This document shows positions 35,620 through 45,715 of a DNA stretch of 64,000 nucleotides, piece by piece. Positions within the stretch are counted from its first letter, which is position 1, and every line of letters starts with the position of its first letter. Both the position numbers and the translations under genes were made by a program. Origin of the DNA: Advenella alkanexedens (lineage in GTDB: Bacteria > Pseudomonadota > Gammaproteobacteria > Burkholderiales > Burkholderiaceae_B); the NCBI RefSeq assembly GCF_019132845.1, contig NZ_JAHSPR010000003.1, positions 248,001 to 312,000 on the forward strand, given 5' to 3'. The notes below the pieces were generated by a model. That model ran no database searches, was not told where the DNA came from, and worked only from the letters and a program-made list of their open reading frames with translations.

Positions 35620-35783
35620 TTTATTCACAGTTTTTGTATAACAATTTGAAGCTATATAAATTTTATCAACAAGGCTATAATCCTTATTATGCCTTATTGT
35701 AGAGAATGTTATTAACATTTCATACAGACTTGTACATGCTTTTTCATTATATTATTAACAAAGTTATCCACAGAGCTTTGTTT

Positions 35784-35799
35784 TGTTCCACGTGGAACA
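35784..35799. promoter_or_regulatory. parS: parS centromere site 1
   Basis: TGTTCCACGTGGAACA, a perfect 16-bp palindrome fitting GTTNCACGTGNAAC, 12 bases after a perfect DnaA box (35764-35772). It is bound by ParB in origin segregation. The gap 35720-35940 otherwise holds only this, the second parS and the mnmG upstream region. Confidence 0.9.
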
Positions 35800-35874
35800 G
35801 CCTCAAAACAATCTTGCCTAAAGATTTTTCGCTTTCCAACAGATAAAAACCAAAATAACTGAAATTTTTGCAAA

Positions 35875-35890
35875 TGTTCCACGTGGAACA
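35875..35890. promoter_or_regulatory. parS: parS centromere site 2
   Basis: A second identical TGTTCCACGTGGAACA, 75 bases beyond the first and 51 bases before the mnmG start. ParB bound here could also affect the mnmG promoter. Confidence 0.9.
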
Positions 35891-35940
35891 TTTGTTCTGG
35901 ATTTATAATCAACTATTGCTATTTTTTTATTAGAAATAAA

Positions 35941-37854
35941 ATGGATTACCCAAACGAGTTTGATGTGATAGTAGTGGGTGGTGGTCATGCTGGAACAGAG
36001 GCTGCTTTAGCTTCTGCCCGCACTGGTGCCAAAACATTATTACTGACACATAATATTGAAACCTTAGGTCAAATGTCTTGCAATCCTTCAATTGGAGGGA
36101 TTGGTAAGGGGCACCTGGTAAAAGAAATTGATGCGCTTGGTGGTGCAATGGCACTGGCAGCAGATGAGGCTGGAATTCAATTCAGAATATTAAACAGCTC
36201 AAAAGGACCTGCCGTACGTGCAACAAGGGTGCAGGCAGACAGGGTGCTGTATCGACAAGCCATACGTACCCGGCTTGAAAATCAGGAGAACCTCTGGTTG
36301 TTCCAACAGGCTGTTGATGATCTGATTGTTGAGGGTGATCGGGTAGTTGGCGCGGTAACGCAAATTGGTCTTAAATTCAGATCACGTGCTGTGGTGTTAA
36401 CAACGGGCACATTTTTGAATGGGCTTGTTCATGTTGGGTTGAAGAATTATTCTGCAGGTCGTGCCGGTGATCCTCCGGCCATCAGTCTTGCCCATAGATT
36501 AAAAGAGTTGAAGCTTCCTCAGGGACGACTTAAAACCGGAACGCCTCCACGTATAGATGCCAGAACAATTGATTTTTCCAATTTGATTGAGCAGCCTGGA
36601 GATCTGGATCCAATACCTGTTTTTTCATATATGGGGAATGCGCAAATGCACCCCCGGCAGTTGCCTTGCTGGATTACTTATACTAATGAGAGAACCCATG
36701 AAATTATCAGGGGTGGGCTGGACAGATCTCCCATGTATACGGGAGTGATTGATGGTATTGGACCACGCTATTGTCCTTCAATTGAAGACAAGGTACATCG
36801 TTTTGCGGACAAGAATTCACACCAGGTGTTTCTGGAGCCTGAAGGTTTGACAACCAATGAAATCTATCCGAATGGAATCTCAACCAGTTTGCCTTATGAT
36901 GTACAACTTGAATTGGTACATTCTTTGCCAGGTCTTGAAAATGCCCATATTCTTCGCCCTGGTTATGCCATTGAGTATGATTATTTTGATCCACGTGGAT
37001 TAAAAAGCAACCTGGAAACAAAAAGCATTAATGGTTTGTTTTTTGCCGGGCAAATTAATGGAACTACCGGATATGAAGAAGCCGCAGCGCAAGGTTTGCT
37101 GGCAGGCCTGAATGCTGCCTTGCAGGTGAAAGGTGAAGCTCCCTGGACGCCACGACGTGATGAAGCTTATTTGGGTGTTCTTGTTGATGACTTGATTACC
37201 AAAGGTGTCACCGAACCCTATCGAATGTTTACTTCAAGGGCTGAATACCGTTTGAGTTTGCGTGAAGATAATGCCGATTTCAGGTTAACGGAAATCGGAC
37301 GAAAGTTGGGTGTGGTACCAGATGACCGTTGGGAATTCTTTAGCCGAAAAAGAGATAATGTGAATGCTGAAATAAAACGGCTGGGTGGCGTCAGGGTTCA
37401 TCCTAAAACGTTTACCGATGAGCAGGCGCAAACGCTCTTGGGTAAGTCACTTGAACGGGATTACACTTTGGTCGATTTGTTGAAAAGACCGAACGTTAAT
37501 TACAAAGATCTTGTCAGTGCGATTACTGTCAATGGGGAAACGCTTCATTCAGATATTGAGCTGTCTGAATCGGAAATTGAACAGATTGAAATCCAGGTTA
37601 AATATGCCGGTTATATAAATAGGCAGCAGGAAGAAGTACGCCGTCAAAGCACTTATGAGGATCAAAAAATTCCCGTTGACTTGAATTATGATGAAGTGGG
37701 AAATTTGTCTTTTGAGGTCCGGCAAAAACTCAGGGAAAGCCGACCTGAAACAATTGGCCAGGCAGGGCGGATTTCAGGTGTCACACCGGCAGCCATTGCA
37801 TTGTTGCTGATTCATATAAAACGAATGCAATATTCCGATTCAAAAAAGGCATAA
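35941..37854 (+). CDS. mnmG: tRNA U34 modification enzyme MnmG (GidA)
   Basis: The protein has 637 residues. The FAD-binding start is [20 protein letters not shown], then [32 protein letters not shown] and [17 protein letters not shown]. It joins MnmE in forming cmnm5U34 in tRNA. The length and motifs are normal. It heads the mnmG-rsmG-parA-parB group near the origin. The degenerate parS-like word TGATCCACGTGGATTA (13 of 16) lies within it at 36987-37002. Confidence 0.98.
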   Translation: MDYPNEFDVIVVGGGHAGTEAALASARTGAKTLLLTHNIETLGQMSCNPSIGGIGKGHLVKEIDALGGAMALAADEAGIQFRILNSSKGPAVRATRVQADRVLYRQAIRTRLENQENLWLFQQAVDDLIVEGDRVVGAVTQIGLKFRSRAVVLTTGTFLNGLVHVGLKNYSAGRAGDPPAISLAHRLKELKLPQGRLKTGTPPRIDARTIDFSNLIEQPGDLDPIPVFSYMGNAQMHPRQLPCWITYTNERTHEIIRGGLDRSPMYTGVIDGIGPRYCPSIEDKVHRFADKNSHQVFLEPEGLTTNEIYPNGISTSLPYDVQLELVHSLPGLENAHILRPGYAIEYDYFDPRGLKSNLETKSINGLFFAGQINGTTGYEEAAAQGLLAGLNAALQVKGEAPWTPRRDEAYLGVLVDDLITKGVTEPYRMFTSRAEYRLSLREDNADFRLTEIGRKLGVVPDDRWEFFSRKRDNVNAEIKRLGGVRVHPKTFTDEQAQTLLGKSLERDYTLVDLLKRPNVNYKDLVSAITVNGETLHSDIELSESEIEQIEIQVKYAGYINRQQEEVRRQSTYEDQKIPVDLNYDEVGNLSFEVRQKLRESRPETIGQAGRISGVTPAAIALLLIHIKRMQYSDSKKA

Positions 37855-37862
37855 GCGTAGTA

Positions 37863-38516
37863 ATGAGTGATTCAAAAAAAAGCCTGTTTGATGCAGCCAG
37901 GCAACTCGGGCTTGAAATGAGTGAGGAACAGGCGCAAGCATTGCTTATGTATATAGAGCAGATGCAGCGTTGGAATAAAACCTACAATCTGACGGCATTG
38001 AAAAATAAAGAACAAATGCTTGTTCAACATATTTTTGACAGTCTGTCTGTGGTAATGCCGTTAAGAAAAAAACTGGCAGGCAGAAAAACAGTGAATGTAC
38101 TGGATGTAGGTTCGGGTGGTGGTTTGCCTGGCATTGTCCTGGCTATAATGAATGCCACGTGGAACATTTGTTGCATAGATGCGGTTGAGAAAAAAACCGC
38201 TTTCGTGCGTCAGATGTCGGGTGTATTGAAACTACCCAATCTATCTGCACAGCATATTCGCATAGAACAAAGAACCGAACCACAAGTGGACTTGGTTATT
38301 TCAAGAGCATTTGCATCCTTGGCTGATTTTGCGTCTTTGGCTGGCAAGCATGTGGATGCATCCGGTTATCTGGTTGCAATGAAAGGGCATTATATTCAGG
38401 ATGAAGTAAATGAATTGGTATCCAGAACCGAATGGGAAGAGGCGTCACATGAAACGCTTGAAGTTCCGGAACTGGATGCAAAGCGGTGTTTAATCTGGCT
38501 GCAGCGTAAAGGGTAG
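37863..38516 (+). CDS. rsmG: 16S rRNA m7G527 methyltransferase RsmG (GidB)
   Basis: The protein has 217 residues. It has YNLTALKNKEQMLVQHIFDS and the SAM-binding VLDVGSGGGLPGIVLA. It methylates G527 of 16S rRNA, and loss of it is a known cause of low-level streptomycin resistance. It lies 8 bases after mnmG. A parS-like word AATGCCACGTGGAACA (13 of 16) is at 38151-38166 in the coding region. Confidence 0.97.
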   Translation: MSDSKKSLFDAARQLGLEMSEEQAQALLMYIEQMQRWNKTYNLTALKNKEQMLVQHIFDSLSVVMPLRKKLAGRKTVNVLDVGSGGGLPGIVLAIMNATWNICCIDAVEKKTAFVRQMSGVLKLPNLSAQHIRIEQRTEPQVDLVISRAFASLADFASLAGKHVDASGYLVAMKGHYIQDEVNELVSRTEWEEASHETLEVPELDAKRCLIWLQRKG

Positions 38517-38519
38517 GTC

Positions 38520-39338
38520 ATGGGGAAAGTTGTAAATTCAATTAAGATTTTTTGTATCGCCAATCAAAAAGGCGGGGTAGGTAAAACAACCACGGCAATC
38601 AATCTTGCCGCCAGTCTGGCATCACACAAGAAAAGGGTCCTTTTGATAGATTTGGATCCACAGGGTAATGCCACCATGGGAAGCGGTATAGATAAGAATA
38701 ATTTAAGCTTAAACATATATCAGGTTCTCATTGGAGAAGCGGGTATCGATGAGGCCAGGATACGTTCAGAAAGTGGTGGCTATGATGTATTGCCAGGAAA
38801 CCGTGAACTATCGGGAGCCGAAATTGATCTGGTGCAAATGGAGAACCGTGAACATCAGTTAAAGCAGGCCATTGATAAAGTAGCGCAAGAATATGATTAT
38901 GTGCTGATTGACTGTCCACCCACCTTGTCGCTGTTGACGTTAAATGGTCTTTCATGTGCAAATGGCGTAATTATTCCAATGCAATGTGAATATTTTGCAC
39001 TTGAAGGATTATCGGATCTGGTCAATACCATAAAACGGGTACATAAAAACATCAATCCCGAATTGAAGATGATAGGATTGTTGCGCGTAATGTTCGATGC
39101 ACGGGTGACTTTGCAGCAACAGGTTTCGGAACAACTGGAATCACACTTTGGTGATCGTGTTTTCAAAACAGTTGTTCCTCGCAATGTAAGGCTGGCAGAA
39201 GCGCCAAGTCATGGTTTGCCAGGGATTGTTTATGATAAGTCTTCACGTGGTGCCAAGGCTTATATGCAATTTGGCGCTGAAGTCATTAAACGCGTGAAAA
39301 TGATGGATAAGGAAAACGGAAATAGAAATGGCAATTAA
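38520..39338 (+). CDS. parA: Chromosome partitioning ATPase ParA
   Basis: The protein has 272 residues. The deviant Walker A motif is ANQKGGVGKTTTAINLA, then LLIDLDPQGNATMG and DYVLIDCPPTLSLLTLN. It is the chromosomal ParA (Soj) type, which forms a DNA-bound gradient that moves ParB-parS complexes. It starts 3 bases after the rsmG stop and overlaps parB by 11 bases, so the pair is co-translated. Confidence 0.97.
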   Translation: MGKVVNSIKIFCIANQKGGVGKTTTAINLAASLASHKKRVLLIDLDPQGNATMGSGIDKNNLSLNIYQVLIGEAGIDEARIRSESGGYDVLPGNRELSGAEIDLVQMENREHQLKQAIDKVAQEYDYVLIDCPPTLSLLTLNGLSCANGVIIPMQCEYFALEGLSDLVNTIKRVHKNINPELKMIGLLRVMFDARVTLQQQVSEQLESHFGDRVFKTVVPRNVRLAEAPSHGLPGIVYDKSSRGAKAYMQFGAEVIKRVKMMDKENGNRNGN

Positions 39339-40311
39339 ACCAACGGCAAGTAAAACAGCAACCAAGGCAGCAGGTAAAACAGCCAGCAAGACAGCGGTAA
39401 AAAAAACCAAGGGTCTGGGGCGTGGCCTTGCTGCATTGTTGGGAAATGATATTAATGTCCTGGAAGATATCAGAAATGAGGAGCCGGGCAAATCAGTCCA
39501 GCAGCCTACAGTCATTCAGATAGGCAAATTGCAGGCCGGCAAATATCAACCACGAACCCGGATGGATGAAGGTGCCTTGACGGAGTTGGCCGATTCAATC
39601 AAAACCCAGGGAATCATGCAGCCGATTTTGGTTCGTCCCTTAAAAGATGATCCAGAAGGCAAATTTGAAATTATTGCGGGTGAGCGGCGTTATCGGGCCG
39701 CAATCCTAGCGGGCCTTAAAGAAGTTCCTGTCCTGGTTCGTGAAGTTGCCGATGAAAATGCGGCCATCATGGCGCTTATTGAAAACATCCAGCGCGAAGA
39801 CCTTAATCCACTCGAAGAGGCCCAGGGTGTGAAGCGTCTTATTGATGAATTCAGCTTTACGCATGAACAGGCCGCACAGGCAATTGGGCGTTCCCGTTCC
39901 CTGACCAGCAATTTATTGCGACTGCTGAATCTGGCTGAACCGGTGCAAACCATGTTGCTGGCCGGAGACATTGATATGGGACATGCCCGGGCTTTGCTGG
40001 CGGTTGATGCGGCGACACAGATTCTGCTGGCAAACCAGGTGATTGCAAGAAGTTTATCGGTTCGTGAAACAGAAAAACTGGTCAAGCAAACCATTGAAGG
40101 TGAAAATAAAAAATCAGCCGGTGTTGTCAAATCCGCTCCTGATCGGGATCTGGTTCGGCTTGAAGAGGCATTGTCTGATCATTTGGGTACCAAAGTTGTT
40201 CTCAAGGTCGGTGCAAAAAACAAAGGTCAGCTCATGATTGATTTTCATAGCTGGGAGCATTTGAATTCGTTATTGGAAAAACAGGGATTGTCATCACTCA
40301 TCGAGCATTAA
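39328..40311 (+). CDS. parB: Chromosome partitioning protein ParB
   Basis: The protein has 327 residues. After an unusual N-terminal tail of about 28 residues rich in Lys, Ala and Thr (PTASKTATKAAGKTASKTAV) comes KGLGRGLAALLG, the ParA-stimulating motif. The CTP-binding domain includes GERRYRAAILAGL and ENIQREDLNPLEEAQG; the helix-turn-helix includes TFTHEQAAQ-like sequence (FTHEQAAQAIGRSRSLTSNL). A dimerisation end of about 50 residues closes the protein. It spreads from parS sites, three perfect copies of which are in this window. The tail resembles histone H1-like repeats and may add unspecific DNA contact; most ParB proteins lack it. Confidence 0.97.
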   Translation: MAIKPTASKTATKAAGKTASKTAVKKTKGLGRGLAALLGNDINVLEDIRNEEPGKSVQQPTVIQIGKLQAGKYQPRTRMDEGALTELADSIKTQGIMQPILVRPLKDDPEGKFEIIAGERRYRAAILAGLKEVPVLVREVADENAAIMALIENIQREDLNPLEEAQGVKRLIDEFSFTHEQAAQAIGRSRSLTSNLLRLLNLAEPVQTMLLAGDIDMGHARALLAVDAATQILLANQVIARSLSVRETEKLVKQTIEGENKKSAGVVKSAPDRDLVRLEEALSDHLGTKVVLKVGAKNKGQLMIDFHSWEHLNSLLEKQGLSSLIEH

Positions 40312-40330
40312 AGAGTGTGTCAAATTAGAA

Positions 40331-40369
40331 TTCAACAAAAAAACCACTTTTAGTTGGTTTTTTGTTGAA
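40331..40369 (+). terminator. Terminator after parB
   Basis: TTCAACAAAAAAACCAC pairs with GTTGGTTTTTTGTTGAA with one slipped base around a short loop, containing T-runs on the distal arm. It separates parB from the tRNA promoter. Confidence 0.7.
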
Positions 40370-40375
40370 GAGCAC

Positions 40376-40404
40376 TTGACGCATCTAAAATATATGTGCA
40401 TAAT
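40376..40404 (+). promoter_or_regulatory. Sigma-70 promoter of the tRNA-tuf unit
   Basis: TTGACG (40376-40381), a 17-base spacer, CATAAT (40399-40404), 13 bases before the tRNA-Tyr start. The near-consensus boxes and ideal spacing fit a strong stable RNA promoter. Confidence 0.8.
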
Positions 40405-40417
40405 TACACATTCTCTG

Positions 40418-40503
40418 GGTGGAGTGCCCGAGTGGCTAAAGGGGGCAGACTGTAAATCTGTTGGCTTGCGCCTACGTTGGTTCGAATCCAACCTCCACCA
40501 CCA
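40418..40503 (+). tRNA. tyrT: tRNA-Tyr (GTA)
   Basis: The acceptor arms GGTGGAG and CTCCACC pair, with encoded ACCA. A long variable arm of class II type and anticodon GTA at 40452-40454. First of three tRNAs before tuf. Confidence 0.95.
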
Positions 40504-40591
40504 GAGAGCCTAATTAAAAATTATTTGTTCTTTGTGATGGCTATGTGATATCCGTTAAACAATAACAAATAATGGGTCAAGCGAAAGATCC

Positions 40592-40665
40592 GCGGGTGTA
40601 GCACAATGGTAGTGCAACAGCCTTCCAAGCTGATGACGAGGGTTCGATTCCCTTCACCCGCTCCA
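40592..40665 (+). tRNA. glyT: tRNA-Gly (TCC)
   Basis: The acceptor arms GCGGGTG and CACCCGC pair, with TCCA following. T-loop GGTTCGATTCC; anticodon TCC at 40624-40626. Confidence 0.95.
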
Positions 40666-40702
40666 GACTTGCCGGTAACCTCAATCGGTAAGCACAGAAT
40701 TC

Positions 40703-40777
<75 letters not shown>

Positions 40778-40822
40778 TGTAAACTTTGTTATTAATTCCA
40801 GCACCATCATCAGGAGTCGGTC

Positions 40823-42013
40823 ATGGCAAAAGGTAAGTTTGAACGTACCAAACCGCACGTAAACGTAGGTACGATCGGTCACGTGGATCACGGTAAAACA
40901 ACATTGACAGCAGCGATTTGTACTGTTCTGTCAAAAGAGTTCGGCGGTGAAGCGAAAGACTACTCACAAATTGACGCAGCTCCCGAAGAAAAAGCACGCG
41001 GTATTACCATCAACACTTCACACGTTGAGTACGAAACTGAAGAGCGCCACTACGCACACGTTGACTGCCCAGGACACGCTGACTATGTTAAAAACATGAT
41101 CACCGGTGCTGCCCAGATGGACGGTGCGATCCTGGTTTGTTCAGCCGCTGACGGCCCAATGCCACAAACCCGTGAGCACATCCTGTTGTCACGTCAGGTG
41201 GGTGTTCCTTACATCATCGTGTTCCTGAACAAAGCCGACATGGTTGATGATGAAGAGTTGCTGGAACTGGTTGAAATGGAAGTTCGCGAATTGCTGAGCA
41301 AATACGACTTCCCCGGTGATGACACCCCTGTGATCAAGGGTTCAGCCAAACTGGCTCTGGAAGGCGATGAAGGCCCATTGGGTAAACAAGCCATTCTGGA
41401 ACTGGCCAAAGCCCTGGATACTTACATTCCTACACCTGAGCGTGCCGTTGACGGTACATTCCTGATGCCTGTTGAGGACGTGTTCTCTATTTCCGGTCGT
41501 GGTACTGTTGTAACCGGCCGTATCGAGCGCGGTATCATCAAGGTTGGTGAAGAGATTGAAATCGTGGGTATCCGCGATACCGTTAAAACCACTTGTACCG
41601 GTGTTGAAATGTTCCGCAAACTGCTGGACGAAGGTCAGGCTGGTGATAACGTAGGTCTGTTGCTGCGTGGTACCAAGCGTGAAGACGTTGAGCGTGGTCA
41701 GGTATTGGCCAAACCCGGTTCAATCAAGCCGCACACCAAATTTTCGGCAGAGGTCTATATTCTGTCCAAAGAAGAGGGTGGTCGTCACACACCATTCTTC
41801 CAAGGTTACCGTCCTCAGTTTTACTTCCGTACAACGGACGTAACCGGTACCATCACTTTGCCAGCTGACAAAGAAATGGTTCTGCCAGGCGATAACGTTT
41901 CCATGGACGTTGAGCTGATTGCACCTATCGCGATGGAAGAAGGTCTGCGTTTCGCGATCCGTGAAGGCGGCCGTACTGTTGGCGCCGGTGTTGTTGCTAA
42001 AATCGCTGCTTAA
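40823..42013 (+). CDS. tuf: Elongation factor Tu
   Basis: The protein has 396 residues. It has [26 protein letters not shown] and [10 protein letters not shown], then domains 2 and 3, ending [10 protein letters not shown]. It delivers aminoacyl-tRNA to the ribosome. AGGAG precedes the ATG. As in many proteobacteria this may be one of two tuf copies; the other would be by fusA, outside the window. Confidence 0.99.
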   Translation: MAKGKFERTKPHVNVGTIGHVDHGKTTLTAAICTVLSKEFGGEAKDYSQIDAAPEEKARGITINTSHVEYETEERHYAHVDCPGHADYVKNMITGAAQMDGAILVCSAADGPMPQTREHILLSRQVGVPYIIVFLNKADMVDDEELLELVEMEVRELLSKYDFPGDDTPVIKGSAKLALEGDEGPLGKQAILELAKALDTYIPTPERAVDGTFLMPVEDVFSISGRGTVVTGRIERGIIKVGEEIEIVGIRDTVKTTCTGVEMFRKLLDEGQAGDNVGLLLRGTKREDVERGQVLAKPGSIKPHTKFSAEVYILSKEEGGRHTPFFQGYRPQFYFRTTDVTGTITLPADKEMVLPGDNVSMDVELIAPIAMEEGLRFAIREGGRTVGAGVVAKIAA

Positions 42014-42031
42014 CAGTTAATATGGCAGTAT

Positions 42032-42077
42032 GGGTAGTACGGTGTACTACCCAGATTTCCGTGAGTCATTACGGAAA
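42032..42077 (+). terminator. Two tandem hairpins between tuf and tRNA-Trp
   Basis: GGGTAGTAC-GGT-GTACTACCC (42032-42052) and TTTCCGT-N8-ACGGAAA (42056-42077). Neither has a U-run, so RNA processing or partial attenuation is more likely than termination. Confidence 0.55.
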
Positions 42078-42087
42078 TTAAAACATT

Positions 42088-42163
42088 AGGGGTATAGCTC
42101 AATTGGCAGAGCGTCGGTCTCCAAAACCGAAGGTTGTAGGTTCGATTCCTACTGCCCCTGCCA
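42088..42163 (+). tRNA. trpT: tRNA-Trp (CCA)
   Basis: The acceptor arms AGGGGTA and TGCCCCT pair, with GCCA following. Anticodon CCA at 42121-42123. Its place between tuf and secE is the common proteobacterial one. Confidence 0.95.
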
Positions 42164-42202
42164 CCTTATTATGGCGCCGCGAAAAAAAGGCTGCTCAAGC
42201 AA

Positions 42203-42583
42203 ATGTCAAACAGTAGTGTAGAAACCATCACCCAACCTGCAGATAAAGCCAAAATTGTTATGGCAATAATTGTTGTTGCTGCGGGTATATTTGCGTATTC
42301 GTTTTTCAGTGATTTAAATGCGTATGCGCGAGTCGGTATTTTTGTTGGCAGCTTGGTCATTGCGGCTCTGCTGGTATGGTTCAGTGAGCCTGGCAAGCGC
42401 ATCATCAGTTTTGCCACCGGCTCTTACAATGAATTAAAACGCGTAATATGGCCAACCAGAAAAGAAACCATTCAAATGACGGGTATTGTATTTGCCTTCG
42501 TCAGTGTCATGGCTCTTTTCCTGTGGATTGTAGATAAGGTTTTAGGTTGGCTTATCTATGGCGTGGTATTAGGCTGGAACTAA
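42203..42583 (+). CDS. secE: Preprotein translocase subunit SecE
   Basis: The protein has 126 residues with three membrane segments (about 18-36, 44-60 and 92-118). The conserved cytoplasmic helix is [18 protein letters not shown]. It stabilises SecY in the inner membrane. The three-segment form is usual for beta- and gammaproteobacteria. It is followed 10 bases later by nusG. Confidence 0.95.
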   Translation: MSNSSVETITQPADKAKIVMAIIVVAAGIFAYSFFSDLNAYARVGIFVGSLVIAALLVWFSEPGKRIISFATGSYNELKRVIWPTRKETIQMTGIVFAFVSVMALFLWIVDKVLGWLIYGVVLGWN

Positions 42584-42593
42584 GGACAAGCAA

Positions 42594-43127
42594 ATGAGTA
42601 AACGTTGGTACGTTGTGCATGTCTATTCTGGCATGGAAAAAAGTGTTCACAAAGCTTTGCTCGAAAGAATCGAGCGTGCTGGCTTGCAAACTTCATTTGG
42701 TCGCATTTTGGTACCCTCAGAAGAGGTCATTGAAGTCAAGGGCGGTCAAAAATCCATCACAGAACGTCGTATTTTCCCGGGTTATGTCCTGGTTGAAATG
42801 GATCTTACCGATGAGACATGGCATCTTGTAAAAAATACAAACCGTGTTACCGGGTTTTTGGGTGGATCAGGCAATAGGCCAACCCCTATTTCCGAAAAAG
42901 AAGTTGAGAAGATCCTGTCTCAAATTGAAGAGGGTGGTGAAAAACCCCGTCCGAAAATATTGTTCGAAGTTGGTGAGACACTGCGCGTTAAAGAAGGTCC
43001 TTTTGCCGACTTTAACGGTAATGTTGAAGAAGTCAACTACGAGAAAAGTAAAGTGCGTGTCAGTGTTACGATTTTTGGTCGTGCCACTCCCGTGGAACTG
43101 GATTTCAGTCAGGTCGAAAAGGTCTGA
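42594..43127 (+). CDS. nusG: Transcription termination/antitermination factor NusG
   Basis: The protein has 177 residues. It has [29 protein letters not shown] and the KOW part [17 protein letters not shown]. It couples RNA polymerase to Rho or to the ribosome. Normal length. Confidence 0.98.
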   Translation: MSKRWYVVHVYSGMEKSVHKALLERIERAGLQTSFGRILVPSEEVIEVKGGQKSITERRIFPGYVLVEMDLTDETWHLVKNTNRVTGFLGGSGNRPTPISEKEVEKILSQIEEGGEKPRPKILFEVGETLRVKEGPFADFNGNVEEVNYEKSKVRVSVTIFGRATPVELDFSQVEKV

Positions 43128-43184
43128 TTTTATTAACCCGGGGAGCAATGTTTTTATTGCGCTATTACCCGTTAGGAGCTAAAA

Positions 43185-43619
43185 ATGGCGAAAAAAATCG
43201 TCGGCTTCATCAAGCTGCAAGTGCCAGCTGGTAAAGCTAATCCATCACCTCCGATTGGTCCTGCATTGGGTCAACGTGGTCTGAATATTATGGAATTCTG
43301 CAAAGCGTTCAATGCCAAAACACAAGGCATGGAACCTGGCTTGCCAATTCCAGTGGTGATTACTGCTTTTGCAGACAAATCATTCACTTTCATCATGAAA
43401 ACCCCACCAGCTACCATTCTGATCAAGAAAGCAGCTGGTATCCAGAAAGGTTCAGCACGTCCGCATACCGACAAAGTTGGTACATTGACACGTGCACAGG
43501 CTGAAGAAATTGCCAAAACCAAAGAGCCAGATCTGACTGCTGCGGATTTGGACGCAGCTGTTCGCACGATCGCTGGTAGCGCACGTAGCATGGGTATCAC
43601 AGTTGAGGGTGTAAACTAA
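43185..43619 (+). CDS. rplK: 50S ribosomal protein L11
   Basis: The protein has 144 residues. [40 protein letters not shown] and GTARSMGI-like end ([12 protein letters not shown]). Part of the GTPase-associated centre. Its stop overlaps the rplA start (TAATG), so the two are coupled. Confidence 0.99.
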   Translation: MAKKIVGFIKLQVPAGKANPSPPIGPALGQRGLNIMEFCKAFNAKTQGMEPGLPIPVVITAFADKSFTFIMKTPPATILIKKAAGIQKGSARPHTDKVGTLTRAQAEEIAKTKEPDLTAADLDAAVRTIAGSARSMGITVEGVN

Positions 43620-44314
43620 TGGCTAAGTTATCTAAACGCGCTGCAGCAATTGCAGAAAAAATTGATCGCACCAAACTGTATCCTGTTACAGAAGCCCTGA
43701 CCCTGGTCAAGGAAACTGCAACTGCCAAATTCGATGAGTCCATCGACGTGGCTGTTCAACTGGGTATTGATCCCAAGAAATCAGACCAGTTGGTTCGTGG
43801 TTCAGTTGTATTGCCTGCGGGTACCGGTAAAACCGTACGTGTAGCAGTATTCGCACAAGGTGAAAAAGCTGAAGCCGCTAAAGAAGCAGGTGCTGATATC
43901 GTGGGTATGGAAGATCTGGCTGACCAGATCAAGTCTGGTCAATTTGACTTCGATATCGTGATTGCCTCACCCGATACAATGCGTATTGTTGGTGCTCTGG
44001 GTCAGATCTTGGGTCCTCGTGGCCTGATGCCAAACCCTAAAGTAGGTACTGTAACCCCTGACGTGGCCACTGCTGTTAAAAACGCAAAAGCCGGTCAGAT
44101 CCAGTATCGTACTGACAAGGCTGGTATCATTCATGCAACGATTGGCCGTGCTTCTTTTGGTACAGAACAATTGCAGGAAAACCTGGCAGCCCTGATTGAT
44201 GCTTTGAACAAAGCACGTCCTGCTAGCTCTAAAGGTGTTTACCTGCGTAAAGTGGCTGTGTCATCCACAATGGGTGGCGGAGCCAAGGTCGAGATTGCCT
44301 CTTTGGCAGTCTGA
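43619..44314 (+). CDS. rplA: 50S ribosomal protein L1
   Basis: The protein has 231 residues. It has [38 protein letters not shown] and GTEQLQENL-like segments. It forms the L1 stalk and, in known systems, represses the rplK-rplA message. Confidence 0.99.
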   Translation: MAKLSKRAAAIAEKIDRTKLYPVTEALTLVKETATAKFDESIDVAVQLGIDPKKSDQLVRGSVVLPAGTGKTVRVAVFAQGEKAEAAKEAGADIVGMEDLADQIKSGQFDFDIVIASPDTMRIVGALGQILGPRGLMPNPKVGTVTPDVATAVKNAKAGQIQYRTDKAGIIHATIGRASFGTEQLQENLAALIDALNKARPASSKGVYLRKVAVSSTMGGGAKVEIASLAV

Positions 44315-44543
44315 TTATAAAGAACTTTGGGCTGTGTCTGGTCGTGCACCAGACACTGCTGTCAAAGACCGTTGGAGTCGGATAAGCGGTTTATATCTGA
44401 CTTAATCCCGGGAAGTTTCCGGATCCAACGTAGACGGCGTCCCATGGAAGAATTCTATTCAGAGCTCTACCAGAGGTACGCCGCATATGGTTGACGCAAT
44501 TGGGAACCGTTCCCACCGCGTCTTTAGATGGAGTGTTCAAACC
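44315..44543 (+). ncRNA. Ribosomal protein L10 leader (rplJ mRNA autoregulation)
   Basis: This 229-base stretch between rplA and rplJ is long, structured and non-coding. It begins with the hairpin GTGTCTGGT-N5-ACCAGACAC (44334-44356), and several further complementary segments follow. The position is that of the L10 leader, to which the L10-(L7/L12)4 complex binds to repress rplJL. The precise fold was not computed. Confidence 0.65.
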
Positions 44544-45068
44544 GTGAGTCTCAATCGTAATGAGAAAGCGGCAGTAATTGAAGAAGTATCGGCACAGGTT
44601 GCCAATGCTCAATCTATTATTGTTGCTGAGTACCGTGGTATTGACGTCGCTTCTGTCACCGTATTGCGCAAAACTGCACGTGAATCTGGTGTGTATCTGC
44701 GTGTTCTTAAAAACACGCTTGTACGTCGCTCAATTGCCGGCACGCCTTTTGAAGGTTTGACCGATAAATTGACAGGTCCCCTGATCTATGCGGTCAGTGC
44801 TGATCCTGTAGCGGCTGCAAAAGTACTCTCTACATTCGCCAAAACCAATGACAAAATCGTTCTGAAAGTTGGCTCATTGCCAAACAATCTTTTAGACGAA
44901 AATGGCATTAAAGCATTGGCAACAATGCCTTCTCGTGAAGAGTTGCTGGCGAAACTGTTGGGTACCATGCAAGCACCTGTTGCACAATTTGTGCGTACGC
45001 TTAATGAAGTTCCAACCAAGTTCGTTCGTGGCCTTGCTGCCGTGCGCGATCAAAAAGAAGCGGCATAA
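44544..45068 (+). CDS. rplJ: 50S ribosomal protein L10
   Basis: The protein has 174 residues from GTG at 44544 ([15 protein letters not shown]), the family's usual start; an in-frame ATG at 44487 would extend it into the L10 leader. It has [20 protein letters not shown] and [19 protein letters not shown]. It anchors L7/L12 on the ribosome stalk. Confidence 0.97.
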   Translation: MSLNRNEKAAVIEEVSAQVANAQSIIVAEYRGIDVASVTVLRKTARESGVYLRVLKNTLVRRSIAGTPFEGLTDKLTGPLIYAVSADPVAAAKVLSTFAKTNDKIVLKVGSLPNNLLDENGIKALATMPSREELLAKLLGTMQAPVAQFVRTLNEVPTKFVRGLAAVRDQKEAA

Positions 45069-45148
45069 GGCAAGCTTCATTGGATCTTTTTTAAAGACTA
45101 AGCGATACAAAACCCTGGCATTAAATTTATTTATTTGGAGTTCTTAAA

Positions 45149-45532
45149 ATGGCTTTAAGCAAAGCAGAAATTCTGGACGCAATCGCTAGCATGACAGTGC
45201 TGGAATTGTCCGAACTGATCACAGAAATGGAAGAGAAATTTGGCGTTTCTGCAGCAGCAGCTGCAGTAGCTGTAGCAGCACCTGCTGCTGGTGGCGACGC
45301 TGGTGCAGCAGCAGCTGAGCAAACTGAATTTACAGTTTTCCTGGCTGAAGCAGGCGCACAAAAAGTTAACGTTATTAAAGCAGTTCGCGAACTGACAGGT
45401 CTGGGCCTGAAAGAAGCAAAAGAACTGGTTGACGGTGCTCCTAAAGCTGTTAAAGAAGGCTTGTCTAAAGCTGAAGCTGAAGAAGCCCAGAAAAAGCTTC
45501 AAGAAGCTGGCGCTAAAGTCGAACTTAAGTAA
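45149..45532 (+). CDS. rplL: 50S ribosomal protein L7/L12
   Basis: The protein has 127 residues. The N-terminal dimer domain, an Ala-rich hinge ([14 protein letters not shown]) and the C-terminal EKTEF-like/[20 protein letters not shown] domain are all clear. It forms the ribosome stalk that recruits translation GTPases. Confidence 0.99.
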   Translation: MALSKAEILDAIASMTVLELSELITEMEEKFGVSAAAAAVAVAAPAAGGDAGAAAAEQTEFTVFLAEAGAQKVNVIKAVRELTGLGLKEAKELVDGAPKAVKEGLSKAEAEEAQKKLQEAGAKVELK

Positions 45533-45547
45533 TCTTTACTTAATGTT

Positions 45548-45580
45548 ACCCGGAGTGGCTTTTGCTACCTCCGGGTTTTT
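45548..45580 (+). terminator. rplL-rpoB attenuator
   Basis: ACCCGGAG (45548-45555) pairs with CTCCGGGT (45569-45576), followed by a T-run. It lies 16 bases after rplL and lets part of transcription read into rpoB, the classic layout for this junction. Confidence 0.8.
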
Positions 45581-45715
45581 GCGCTTTCAGGAAAGACGTG
45601 CTTTATTGCATTAAAATTAGTGCTACATTAATAAAAAGCCGTTTTTCGTGGAGTCGTAAAACCCTAACGGTTATGGAGTCCCATAGTCCGTGCAACCTCT
45701 CGAGTCGGAGTGCTC

